Shown here one piece after another: positions 23,849-34,679 of a DNA stretch of 64,000 nt. The notes beneath the pieces were generated by a model. That model saw nothing but the letters and a program-made list of their open reading frames with translations, had not been told where the DNA came from and ran no database searches. Origin of the DNA: Brachionus manjavacas (lineage: Eukaryota; Rotifera; Eurotatoria; Ploima; Brachionidae); assembly GCA_019054805.1 (NCBI GenBank), contig JAHQIY010000008.1, forward strand, positions 3,891,501 through 3,955,500, written 5' to 3'. The position numbers were made by a program, and so were the translations under genes. Each line of letters starts with the position of its first letter. The stretch's first letter is position 1.

Positions 23849-23922
23849 TGCCCAGTGGGAGGATCGAACTCACGACCTTCGCGTTATTAGCACGACGCTC
23901 TAACCAACTGAGCTAACCGGGC
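23849..23922 (-). tRNA. tRNA-Ile (anticodon AAU), copy 3
   Basis: 74 nt, identical to the other copies. Head-to-head with copy 4, only 240 nt away. Its 5' flank lacks the TATTAAACAAG block seen at the others, so its upstream promoter context differs. Confidence 0.97.
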
Positions 23923-24162
23923 AGTATCACTCCCTTACGGAAAAATAATAAATCAAAGATTATCTTCAAATTTAGAAAAATATTAAAATAAAAAAGTTAT
24001 TACTTATTTATTTAATCGACAGAATCGGCGGAAATTAAAATCAATTTATTATTTTATTATTGTATTTTTTTATTATTTTATTCATGAGAAAAAAATAACA
24101 ATTTGTAAAAAATATAAATAGTCACTTTATAATATGGATTTTTTTTTGCGGTATTAAACAAG

Positions 24163-24236
24163 GCCCGGTTAGCTCAGTTGGTTAGAGCGTCGTGCTAATA
24201 ACGCGAAGGTCGTGAGTTCGATCCTCCCACTGGGCA
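24163..24236 (+). tRNA. tRNA-Ile (anticodon AAU), copy 4
   Basis: 74 nt, identical to the other copies. Shares the 5' flank TATTAAACAAG with copy 2. T-run just downstream. Confidence 0.97.
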
Positions 24237-24499
24237 AATTTTTTATAAAAAATTTAACTTTATAATTTTATTAAGTAGTTTATTTATTGGCATGTAATTT
24301 TTAATTATGCTATTAATATTGAAATAAAAAACAAAATTACTGAACTAAGGAACAAATGTATTTTTTTATTTCTTGTATAATAAAAAAAGTAATACAATTT
24401 GTATCAAATTGGAACAAAAATAATTAAACATAGACAAAATAATATTTGATCCAACTGATCAAACCGCGTTTTTTTTAAGTTGGGGCTGTGGATTTTTTT

Positions 24500-26040
24500 T
24501 TATATTGGCTCTTGTACAGGCGGATCGTCCGAATCTGATTCTTCATACACGCTGATACCCAAATCATTTAATTTTGAGTTTCATTTGGCTAACGAGTTAA
24601 GGCATTGGTTGAAGCTTTAAGGCAAACTGGACGATGCTTTCTTTCTAGTGGAATGTTCATTGCTAATTCCTTGATATAACAAAGTTCTCAAAATAAAGTT
24701 TAGTGAAAGTTTTAGAGAATTGTTAGGTGAATAAAATAGGGTTGGTTATCGAAAGGAAATTCGCTATTCGATTAAAAAATAATCATTATCGAACTGTTAA
24801 AACTAAACGATAAATTTTTGTAACGATAAACTTATATCGAAAAATATTCGATATAATTTTATATATCGATTTCTTCTTTAGTCGATCAAGTTCATTTTTA
24901 TTTTATTTATTCGAATTAACTGATCGAATATTGATATTGAATATATTAGTCGATTTTAATCGAACAAGCTTCATGTTCGAAACATTTTTTTGAAAAAAAT
25001 TATTACTTCAATGATATGAAAATATTTTAAGAAAATTAATGATAAATTTGTTTAATAATATTTCAAAAATAAGACTTGATTTTTAAAACTTATTTAGTTA
25101 GAATTTAATTTAAAAAAATAAAAAGACTTTAAAAAAATTTCATTTTTTTCAAATTAAAATGGCACTTTTCAAGAATTTAAGTTTTATGAATGTAACGCCG
25201 AGACATTTTACAAGGAATCCGATTCAAATGAGTTAAAAGATCCACTTTTGTTTTATAAATATTACAATATTAATTTACTAATACTAACTAGTAGTATTAA
25301 AGAGCTATTTTGTTTAATTGCTGCTTCAGTTCCTGCAGAAAGTCTTTTTTCTGCTGCTGGCTTTATTCAAAATGAAGAAAGAAACAGACTGAGTGCAAAA
25401 AATCTGGAAAAATTTACTTTTATATAGCTTAATTCAATCGTTTTAGAAAACAAAAAATAATTTTAAAGATTTTTAGATAATTTTTTAATTTTTTATTTAA
25501 TTTCGTAACTTATTTTAAATTTTTTTTAAATGACTTTTCAAGTTTTGTTTGGTTTTGTTAATTACTTATCTTTTAAAAATATCGAAAACATTTTTTTTAC
25601 ACTTTTGAATTAGATTTTTCGTTAATCGATTTATAAAATCGAACAATATAGTCGATTTAACTATTCGACTAACTATTGGATACAAAGGGATACTGTTGTC
25701 CAAATTTGTTCGATAGCTTTTCGATATTTGTAAAATTTATCAAATTAAGTAAATTAAAATTCTAAAAGATTTTTTGATAGATAAAAATAAGACATTTTCG
25801 ATTAAGCTAAAATTTCATCGAATGTAAATTTAACCGATTAAATCGATTAACGCTTAGTCGATTCACAACCCTAGAATAAAAACTTACTTAGCCGAGAACA
25901 TGCTGCAATCACATAAGTTGTTTGGAATTTCTTCGATAAAAGGCATTTTTATTGTCTAGCTCAATAATTTCCTCTATGGATAACACCAATAAACTCATCT
26001 TGTCGGAATCAGCTTTAGAACGTCTTAAATTAATTATTGA
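24500..26040 (-). pseudogene. MULE-like transposase C-terminal relic, split by a hAT insertion
   Basis: On the minus strand the right part (about 26040-25882) reads KMSLLVLSIEEIIELDNKNA and, in another frame, TTYVIAACSRLSK. The latter resembles the CxH end of a SWIM zinc finger, and a GTAAGT donor-like site follows it. The left part (about 24690-24500) reads MNIPLERKHRP, then ALTR and PNETQ, matching the MDIPIQ..RKKGRP..LEHQPKETQ tail of the intact MULE at 55510-55610. It continues to NDLGISVYEESDSDDPPVQE and a stop. A hAT element (24737-25873) sits between the two parts. The N-terminal transposase is not present. Confidence 0.55.
24737..25873 (+). mobile_element. Non-autonomous hAT transposon, complete ends
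   Basis: The element begins TAGGGTTG and ends CAACCCTA, and is flanked by an exact 8-bp duplication GAATAAAA (24729-24736 and 25874-25881), the hallmark of hAT insertion. Sub-terminal regions are rich in ATCGA/TCGAT motifs. An 85-codon frame (25173-25427) encodes the hAT dimerisation tail: DPLLFYKYYN, then ASVPAESLFSAAGFIQNEER and NRLSAKNLEKF. The catalytic core is missing, so it depends on another hAT transposase or is dead. Intact target duplications suggest it is not ancient. Confidence 0.92.
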
Positions 26041-26364
26041 AATAAAAAGTTTTTTTTAAGATATATATTTTTTTCAATTAGATCAAACTAGCTATCAAAG
26101 AAATAAAATAGTTACTAACTCAATCATTATTTAATTTAATTGTATTAAAAAATATAATTGACACTAACATCAGTGTTTTTGTTCTAGAAAATATTATTTT
26201 TGTCTTTTTAATATATTATACGCGTTATTTATTAGCCGTTTTTTAAAATAAAATAAAATAGATATTTTGCAAAAATTTATATTTTAAATAGATAATTCAT
26301 CATAAAAAATTTTCTTAAGAATTTAAGCATAATACATTAGAAATAAATTAAGTAATAAATGATT

Positions 26365-28110
26365 TTAAAAATTCTGAACCAAATTTATTGTTTCAAAATC
26401 ATAGTCTACATAAGGTTTCCAGCTTTCTTTTTCCGCTTTTTCTAAGTGTATTACTATTTTTCCATTTCCATACTAAAATTAAAAATTTAATTAAATTTAA
26501 AAAGTATTGAAAATTTTTTTTAATTTTCTTCCTTTCTCAATTATGATTGATTAAAAAATAAAATAAGTTTTTTTAAGCTTTAATACCTAATTCTTTAAAA
26601 AATAGCAAAATTAAGATTTTGAAATTTTTTCTTATAAAATTATTTTTCGTAATCTTTTTTATTTTTTAAATTTTTTCTTACCGTAATGCCGTGCGTTCTA
26701 GTTCAATGCATTAAACTTGTGGTTTCGGGAATAGATGCGGCACTAAACACGTGTTTTTCAATATTTCGTGACTTGGGTTTTAATGCAGCATCTAAAGTTA
26801 AGTTAGAAATAAAATTTGGGAATAAGTGCGGCTTCTATAACTGAAGCTCTTAAAATAATGCAGCATCAAAAGTTGAAATTTAAAGAAAAAAATATTCAAT
26901 ATTTTTTAATTTTTTTTAATTTTTTTTTTATTTTTGAATTTTTTTTAACTTATAAAAACACAAATTTTTATTATTAAAAACAATTTTCTTGAAACAAAAT
27001 GAGTAAAATTGAAAATATTTCAAGCCAAATGACAAAAAAAAGAAAAAGATACTCAATTGAGTTTAAAACTAAGGTAATAATGAAATATAAATCTTTGCAA
27101 AGTGATGAAACAAGTGAAAAAAGTAAAACAAGTGAAAAAAGTAAAACCGAAATCTAAAAGAGGACGAAAACCTGGAAGCAAAAACAAAAAGACGATCGAA
27201 AATGAAAAGAGAATAAGAGATGATACTAATCTTAACATAAAACAACAAAAAATCGAAAAACTTAAACAAGAATTAATTGAACTTGAGAAAAATTGAAATT
27301 TTGTTTATTTATTTTATAAATTAAATCGAAATCTAAAAAAAAAATCATAAAATTGCCTAAATCGATTTTTTTTTTTATTAAAAAAATATTTTTTTTTATT
27401 CAAAAAAATTAAAAAATATTCAAGTTTTGTTTTTAAAAATTTTCGAATAAAGAAGTAGCATTTAATACAGAAATTTAATAATAAAACCGGCATTTAAATT
27501 TAGGAGCTTGGCTTTTAATGCAGGTCTTAAACCTAGGTCATGAAAAATTCAAAAACACATGTTTAGACCATGCACTTAATTTCGAGTGCCACATGTTTAA
27601 TGCTGCCTTTATTCGCACGGCATTACGGTAATTAAATTTTAAATTAAAAAGTTTAGAAGCTAAAAGGCAGAATTTTTAAATAATGTTACTTTTTCTATTT
27701 TTCTTTTTTTCTATACTTTCTATTGATATTAATTTACCCATTTTTTGTTGCATATGAAATTATTTTAAAAAATGTAATTTAATTAATTCTTGCCTTTATT
27801 TCAGTTTTTTCAACCACGATTTGAGTTGGGAGACGCTTGATTTCAAACTGGTAAAGTCGCGATGAATTAGAAATTTTAATTGAAAAATTCATTGACTGTA
27901 TTTTGAAATCTTTGCTCATTAAAACTGCATTCGATGGAAATTTTTGAAATTTTTTACTAATTTTTCGCTTTACTTTTAACTCATCGATTATTAAAACGAA
28001 ATTGACAGTTTTATTTGTCTCTTCAAAAGAATCTTAAGAAAACAAACTTAAATAATAAACCAAATAAAAATAATTTACTTACAATTTGGAAGTACTATTT
28101 TAGAATTCAT
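26365..28110 (-). CDS. Small CS-domain (p23/SGT1-like) protein
   Basis: Three exons join in frame on the minus strand to about 124 residues: 28110-28083 (MNSKIVLPN), 28032-27794 (YSFEETNKTVNFVLIIDELK ... KTEIK) and 26472-26365 (YGNGKIVIHLEKAEKESWKP ... NLVQNF, stop). The first intron is GT-AG and 50 nt. The second is 1321 nt and uses a GC donor (AAG|GCAAGA) with a TTTTAG acceptor. The order YSFEET..VNF, a central beta-rich part and GKIVIHLEKAEKESWKP (family form: K...I.L.K.....W) resembles CS domains such as CacyBP/SIP, SGT1 or p23, which bind HSP90 or ubiquitin-ligase partners. The paralogue is not resolved. A TIR element occupies the long intron. Confidence 0.6.
26681..27628 (+). mobile_element. 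Non-autonomous TA-inserting DNA transposon in a gene intron
   Basis: The termini are perfect 15-bp inverted repeats CCGTAATGCCGTGCG (26681-26695) and CGCACGGCATTACGG (27614-27628). Imperfect homology continues for about 100 more bases. Flanking TA dinucleotides fit Tc1/mariner/pogo-type insertion. Inside, from 27000 on the plus strand, a frame starts MSKIENISSQMTKKRKRY and SIEFKTKVIM, like a pogo-type HTH N-terminus. It meets a stop, and an overlapping frame (27102-27295) has an AT-hook-like KSKRGRKPGSKNKK. A duplicated 18-bp unit at about 27109-27144 is present. No catalytic domain. Confidence 0.8.
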
Positions 28111-29642
28111 TCTCCAGTTGCTGTGGTTTTATGATCGTGTAAATTGTTAGAAATACTACTATCTATAATTTTTCTGGTTCAAGAGTATCAAATTTTGTTG
28201 TTTTCTATTTCAAAAAATAATGACCTGTCGAAAACAGTTTGCTTAATTTCTTAAATAAATACTGAGCGAGTAGTGGGTTTTAGTCAATTTAAAGAAATAT
28301 TAATAGTGCATTTTATGTTTCAAGGTTTATTTTAAATATTAATATTGAATTAAAAAAAAAGCCATGGGCCGTTTGTTCTTAAGGTCAATTTGAATTTTTA
28401 TTTTTCGTATCCGACATTTAAATTAAAATATTTTTCATCAAGTGTTATTGTTTTTAATGTTTATTCTGGTGATTTTTTGTGCTCTCTAATTTGAAAATGA
28501 TTTGTTCTTTTTATTTTTGGAATTCTAACAAATTTGATATCAAGTTTATGTACTTTTTAAAAACCTAATTTCAAATATTTTTCTTTTTTAAAAAATGCAA
28601 GGATTTAGAATTTTATTAATTTAATTTAGCCTTTCATTTTAAATGAAATTTCAGTTCTTTTATACAAAATTTTTATTTTTTAAAAAAATTTCTACCCAAC
28701 TTTACTCTCAAATACAAATTTTTAAATGAAAAAATAAACATTTTAACAAGAACTCAAAACTCTACTGCATAAAAAATAAGTGATTTTCAATTTGTAAGCG
28801 CGAGAACGCATTTTTTTTCAAACAGGGTTAGTGGTTGAAGTCAAGTGGTTGAACAGCTAAACAATTTATCTTTGCGAATTTATCTTAATTTATTTTTTTC
28901 GGTTTTTAAATTTACTGGGGATCAGATGGATGAAAATCCCATAATGTGCATAAATAAAAATCCCATAAATAAATTCAAAATATCTCAATCAAGTCTATTT
29001 ACCATCTTCCCTTTGACATCACGTCGGAAATTTTCTATAAATTTCTTGAAAAATTAAATTAGATACAATAAAGTTAAGGCTAGAAAAATTGTTTATTAGA
29101 TACTTAAAAAATTGTAATTATTTTTAATTATTTGTAATAATTTGTAAATTTTAAATTGTAATTAATTGTATTTTTTTTAATAAAAAAAAAATGGTCGATG
29201 GTCCTTTGGCTTTGGGGTATCCTAAGACTTCAAAAGTAAACAAAGTGGAAATTTTGGTTTTTAAAGGTCGAATGAATAAACGAATATTGTTATAGCTATT
29301 TTATCTGCCATTTTCGAATTCCTTACTCAATTCTGAGCATTTTTTTATACAAAAAGCTTAAAATAGCTTCAAAAATAACCGAGATACAGTTATCTAACTT
29401 AAACAAGTAATTAAAAAATAAAGAACTTTCGAGCACTGTAACTTTTGAGTGGGAGGTCAAATGTCAGAAAATTCTAACAGGTTATGATTCAGCTCATCGA
29501 AATCTATCAGTAAATATATAAAAGATTTATTTTTCGATCCTTGTAATCCGTTTTTTGTTCTGAATTTTCTTAACTTTTTATAGAAGAGTATTCTTGAAAG
29601 CGGATTTTTCTCCATCGTTTAAATAAATGAGAATCAATTTGG
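28111..29642. other. Intergenic stretch
   Basis: AT-rich. Short open frames such as 28845-29057 have no domain. The first part probably contains the promoter of the CS-domain gene. Confidence 0.45.
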
Positions 29643-29908
29643 TTTAATTTTTTGTGTTTGAATTACAAAATGTATCCAATTTTGAAATAACATTGAAAAA
29701 GTGTGATGTTTCAAATATTTTTTTCATAAATGTTTCTTATAAATTTTGCCTTTGAGTTTGTGATTTGATTATTAAAGATAATATTTGTTTAAAAACTATC
29801 TACACTCTGTTTTGCATATTTTATAAATTGAGTTTTTGTTAAAATGCATAAAATGAACGTCAATTTTGACTAAAATCAAAATTTATAAAGAAAAAAACAA
29901 AATTTTTT

Positions 29909-31010
29909 GGGTCTAGTCGGTTAGGTGAACTATGGTTCACCTGTTACTGGAACAATTCTTGTTCTTAGGTTTTATGAAATATTAGTTCACCTAATATAAA
30001 AAAGCTAATGTAATGATAAAAAATAGGAAAATTTTAGGAAAAAGATGAATATATGTTCCCCAAAGTTCGATTTGAAAAATTCGAACTCGTCAAACACTTG
30101 TAGGGTGAAAAATTAATTTTAATTTTCTTTAATTTTTATTATTTTATGCTGAAAGTCAAAGATTTAAGTAAAGAGTGCATTTGGGTATTTGGGATTATGG
30201 AAAGAGTAATACCAAGTCAATCAGATCAGAGCAAATACTATTTCTAAAGCTACTTCAAAAATAAAAAAAACAAAAAATTATTAATTAATTTTTATCAGTT
30301 TCGAGAATCAGGCATTCATTTATTAAATAGTTTTATTCAATTTGTTCAAATAATTTGAAATTTGTTCACCAAATTCTATTTTGAACAAGCATTGTGAAAT
30401 TTCATACAAACCTTTCCAAATTACAAAAATAAAATCTTTTTCATTAATTTAAATTGACAAAATTGAGCTTTTCAAAATTTGATGATGAAACAACATGAAA
30501 CAAAATATGTTTCACTAAATTCAACAAAAAAATATTACTTTTTATTAACAGGAAAATTTTAATGATAAAAAAAATATCAATATTTTGGAATTTATTTTTT
30601 TCTTGTCTAGATAATCTATTCAAAACAGAATATTTTTTTGCATTTTGTAAATTTTTCTTATTTAAATATTAAAATTCTGTCATCGTTACAATTGTAAAAG
30701 TTTAATTCTTCATTTCTATGTTAACATTCAATTTGATTTAAAAAAAATAAATTTATTGGGAAACAACCATTTAAATTTTTTCTTAAATTGGACTGTTAAA
30801 TGAAACATTGTTTGTTTCACCTTTTAAAAATTACAGAATAATCTGTACTTCAAAAGCCATATTTTTATTAAGAATTTAAATTTTGTTTTGAAATTTTTGT
30901 ATGAAAATTCACATTGCCTTTTGAACAAAAAAATTGGGTGAACCAATAACCTGAGAACAATAATTTTTCGGATAATAAGTGAACTTTAGTTCACCTAACC
31001 GACTAGATCC
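29909..31010. mobile_element. TIR/foldback element with GGGTCTAGTCGG ends and hairpin-bearing termini
   Basis: Left GGGTCTAGTCGGTTAGGTGA and right GGATCTAGTCGGTTAGGTGA (read inward) are terminal inverted repeats, each followed by a small palindrome (GTGAAC...GTTCAC). Homology between arms continues discontinuously for more than 150 bases, with palindromes such as TGAAAC...GTTTCA inside. No coding capacity. A related element with GGGTCTAGTC ends is at 33175-33991. I could not fix a target duplication. Confidence 0.65.
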
Positions 31011-31129
31011 AGTTTTTCAACGAATGGATATAAACTTTAATCTAACGAATTATTTATCTACTTTTTTTTATTTTTTATATTTTTATTAATTTTTTTATTT
31101 TATATTATTTAACTTTTTTTTTTAGTTTT

Positions 31130-31185
31130 TGTCATGTGTTTGTATTCTGAAGCAGCATTTGCTCGGTAGAAAATAAATAAATGAA
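31130..31185 (+). mobile_element. LINE family A 3' tail fragment
   Basis: GTATTCTGAAGCAGCATTTG followed by CTCGGTA and an A-rich tail matches the terminus of the LINE copy at 63540-63590. Confidence 0.55.
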
Positions 31186-31400
31186 TTGTTTAAAGTTAAA
31201 AAAGAATTTTCAATATTTTCAAATTTCCAAATAAAAATTAAACTCATTCTTTTTCACTAACGAGTTTAATTTCAAACATGATTATGCTTGCATTATTAAC
31301 TTAAAATTATTTTTTTTTTGAAACTGAAAAAAATATTTGAAACATCACACTTTTTCAATGTTATTTCAACATTTTGTAATTCAAACACAAAAAATTAAAT

Positions 31401-32002
31401 CATCTGGATTTCAAAATTTTTTAAGGCTAATTTTCAATTCTGATGTTAATTTTTTAAATCATTGTTTAATAATTTGAAAACAAGTTTTTTGGAATATTCT
31501 TCTTATCTTTCTACGTTCTTTGATTAAGTTTACTATGTCATGTCGGAGACAGAGAGGTTTTGAAATTTCTTTGATAACGACATGGTATGCTTTTATAAGC
31601 TGAGTCCATTATTTTCTGAGTAATTTTATATTTTAGATCTTATATTGATTGTTGCTAATTATTAAGATTTTGGTTATTAAGAACCATTTTTAAAATCTAA
31701 TTTTTTTTGATAATGATTTATGTGTTAATGAGTAATTTAATGATATGCTTAAGTCAATTATTTTATCTATTAACCAAGAAGAAACTTGAAAGAGGTCTAA
31801 AATTTCAAAATTTTGCCTTTTAAAAAATCAAAATTTGGACTCGTGTCATTTATTATTGAGAAGTTCAAATTATATTTCTTCCTTGACTAAAATTGCTTCA
31901 CCTCCTCCAAATTTTTTCTATATTTATTGATTTGTAGTTATTAAAGTTTAAAATACAAGCTTAACTTATCTATTGGTGACCTTAAGGTCCCACGAGATCC
32001 GT
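31401..32002. other. Intergenic AT-rich stretch
   Basis: No recognisable gene or element. Confidence 0.5.
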
Positions 32003-32600
32003 TCTCAACCTTCTTTGGCATTAAATTTGATTCAAAACTCTTTGAAAATTAAGTTATGCCTAAAATTAACCTAATTCGTAAGATAAAAGGTCCAAAACTT
32101 TACAACTCTATTTTCTTATGCAAAATAATTTTTAGAAATTTTATTCGATCTCAAATTGATTACTTATTCATCCCACTTTCAAGTTCAACCCAAAAAATTA
32201 TCAATGATGAACAAAAAATGCAAAAAAAAAATACTCAGGCATATCAAATTTTTCCCATTGAAAACGAAGATCAATACCATCCACAAGAGTCTAAACTTTG
32301 ACATGGTATCAACTAGATCTAAACTACTGTTTGATAAATGACTACATGACAAACACTCATGTTCCAAACAAAAAGTTCAACAGCTTATATGAAAATTTTA
32401 GAAAAATTATTTTTTAGTAAATCAAAACTTTATACTTTTTACTCCCAACTCATTAAAATTTACATTGTATTACCTCTGAAATACTCATAAAGTTTTTCTT
32501 TTTTAATATTTAGTTCTACATTTCAAATGCTAGGCTAAAATGAAGGACTTTGATCCATTCTGTGTGGCCTGAGGATTTCCTCAAAAAATATTATAAGTAA
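32003..32600 (+). mobile_element. LINE family B, ORF2 C-terminus plus 3' tail (relic)
   Basis: The plus strand reads FFGIKFDSKLFEN (the FLGI.FD..L motif after the RT palm). A stop follows, then KINLIRKIKGPKLYNSIFLC, IRSQIDYLFIPLSSSTQKII and, after a +1 frameshift near 32225, KCKKKILRHIKFFPLKT. This is the standard C-terminus of Jockey/CR1-like ORF2. It ends in the family B tail (GAAGGACTTTGATCCATTCT at 32541) shared with 12545-12610. 5'-truncated and frameshifted. Confidence 0.75.
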
Positions 32601-32684
32601 ATAAAATAGTTATTTAAGTTTAAGTTAAAATTTGATTCACTCAAATCAATTTTTATTTCATTGTGCAATAAAATATCTAGTCTG

Positions 32685-32800
32685 TATAGTTGAATGGTTT
32701 GCGTGTTAGTCATGCAAGCAGAGGATCGAGGATTCAAAACCCGCCGAGGATGAATAAATTTCCAAAATATCTCTGCAATACGGGGCGAATGTTTAAACTC
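32685..32800 (+). mobile_element. tRNA-derived SINE head
   Basis: An A-box-like TAGTTGAATGGTT (32687-32699) and a B-box-like GGATTCAAAACCC (32730-32742) are spaced as in a tRNA gene and look like degraded tRNA D- and T-arms. An anticodon-stem-like TTGC/GCAA pair lies between. The acceptor stem is not formed, so this is a tRNA-related SINE or tRNA pseudogene. A GC-richer body seems to continue to about 32990. Confidence 0.5.
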
Positions 32801-33174
32801 CTTTCGTCATTAAAAAAAAGGGGAGTGGTTTCAACTGGATAATAATTGCGGTGTAGATGATCAATTCGTTTCAGTAACTTCTGTGCAAGATCGAAGCTGT
32901 TGCTCAAAAAGATACTAGAAAAGGAGATGAGCGCCTCCCTATTATTCGCTCGAATAGAAAAAGGGCAATTATGATAAAATATTTGGAGAGTACTGAGTTA
33001 AAAAATTTTCAAATAATTTAACCTTACTGGGAAGATGAAAACAATTCCAATGTGTAACTGCTAACCTTTTTTTATTTCTACAAATACAGCCCTAATAAAT
33101 GATACTTTCAAAATAAATCACAACATGAACATTTTTCTTTCCAGGCTTGTTTTTAAGTCAAAAGCACAAAAATT

Positions 33175-33991
33175 GGGTCTAGTCCAAAATGTGAACATTT
33201 TGTTCACCTAATCTCTGGTCACATATTTGGTGACCAAAATAGATAAATAAAAAATAAAAAAACTTTTCGAGTCCAGTTTTTATTTTTTGTGAACATTAAT
33301 TTTAGAATAAAAGTTAAATTTTAAATGTAAATAAAAAAAAAGAAGATAAATACCAATTCATATTTTTATTAGTTTTATGTTTTTTTGTCATATGCAACTT
33401 TACACCCTTGATGGTTTTCATTAATTCTCCACATAAATCACACGCTACAGGGTTTGCATGTTCGCTGAGTGCTGTTTTTACTACATTCAAAGTTTCTTGA
33501 GAAGTAGTAATTTCAGTCATTGCTTTTTCTCCTGCGTTTAGATTTAACACGCTTAATTTCTTATCTATTGTAATAAAATTCTCACTAAAACTCAACTCGG
33601 CATCACTATCTTGGTTTTATTGGTGTATCATCGGATTTCGATTTAACTAAAGTTACGGATTCTAAATCAATATTTTCATCAAAAATTTTAACTTTTCAAC
33701 TAAATAATTTTTTTTTGAATTTTGAATAGAATGATGAAATTTAAATTGTAATTTTTAGCTTAATCATAGTGTAAAAGAATAAGAGTTAAAATAGGATTAT
33801 AAAATAGTGTTTTTAAAATATTTTAATTTTTATTTTTTAATCTAAAATTTGGTGAACATTTTTTTTTGTGACCAGCTTTTGGTCACCAAATATGTGACCA
33901 GAGATTATGTGAACAAAATGTTCACATTTTGGACTTGATGCTCATGGTCACATTTTTTTGTGAACAATTGTTCACATTTTCCACTAGACCT
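33175..33991. mobile_element. Second GGGTCTAGTC-ended TIR element
   Basis: The left arm from 33175 (GGGTCTAGTCCAAAATGTGA, then ATTTTGTTCACCTAATCTCTG and GGTCACATATTTGGTGACC) is repeated inverted at about 33885-33940. The right side then carries an extra hairpin-bearing copy ending CTAGACC at 33984-33990. The arms contain GTGAAC/GTTCAC and GGTCAC/GTGACC palindromes, as in the 29909 element. It encloses a zinc-finger coding relic on the minus strand. Confidence 0.65.
33314..33710 (-). pseudogene. C2H2 zinc-finger coding relic inside the TIR element
   Basis: The minus strand reads VKIFDENIDLESVTLVKSKS and, after a frameshift near 33610, DSDAELSFSENFITIDKKLS. It continues to one C2H2 finger, VACDLCGELMKTIKGVKLHM then TKKH (C-x2-C, H-x4-H). 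The finger type (TIKGLxLHxxKKH) is common in retroelement N-termini and transposases. It is presumably the DNA-binding remnant of this element's own protein. The frameshift makes it non-functional as a single frame unless spliced. Confidence 0.5.
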
Positions 33992-34679
33992 AGATTAAAC
34001 TAAGTTTTATTGTGGCGTGAGGAATATAAAAAAAAAAGAAATTTAGAATTGGCATTTTGAATTTTTTTACTTGTAGCTTAAAATAATCTGAAACATGCAA
34101 AGAAATTTGTAGCTGTGCGCAATTCGGACTGCTTGGATATGGATGCTTGCTTTAAGTTTTGTGGAATACTGTGATATAACAATTATACAAAATAATTATA
34201 ATTTATGCAAATCAACATTGACATAAAAAGCATTGAAAATTCTAGAATTTTTTATTTTTAATTTGAGGAAAGACAAAATTTGTGCATATTCGATATATTC
34301 TTTTTATACCAAATTACCATAATTAAAATCCAAAATAAAATTATTACTAATTTCGGGGAACAATTTTAGATGTGTATACACAATTAGAATTACACATAAG
34401 CATTTAATTATGCTTTTTTCAACAATTCAAACATCATCACGAACTTCATCATCATCATATTTTAATGGAAAATTCTTATTATAATTTGAACATAAATATC
34501 TATTAAATAAAAATAATTTTAAACAGAAAAGCCAAATTTATTACTTTAAACTCATATTACTGTTCTAATATAGAATCCAAAGAATACAATTATACTAAAA
34601 TTTAAGCTGAATTATTTATACCTTCATTTCTAATTAGATTTAGTATATTCTGACTCGCGAAAAAAAACACAATCAGAGT

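Larger units (their letters stand above)
29643..31400. repeat. Outer inverted-repeat pair enclosing nested elements
   Basis: Arms 29643-29726 and 31324-31400 are inverted copies sharing, for example, AACATTGAAAAAGTGTGATG on the plus strand at left and its complement at right. The left arm has a short insertion. They enclose a second TIR element (29909-31010) and a LINE family A tail (31130-31185), so this looks like an older DNA element that received later insertions. No coding sequence inside. Confidence 0.65.

Noticed and set aside
27053-27269. Antisense frames in the TIR element
   Set aside because: Phe/Leu-rich complements of a Lys-rich coding relic.
32185-32367. Minus-strand frame over the LINE B relic
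   Set aside because: The plus strand carries the recognisable RT C-terminus; this is its shadow.
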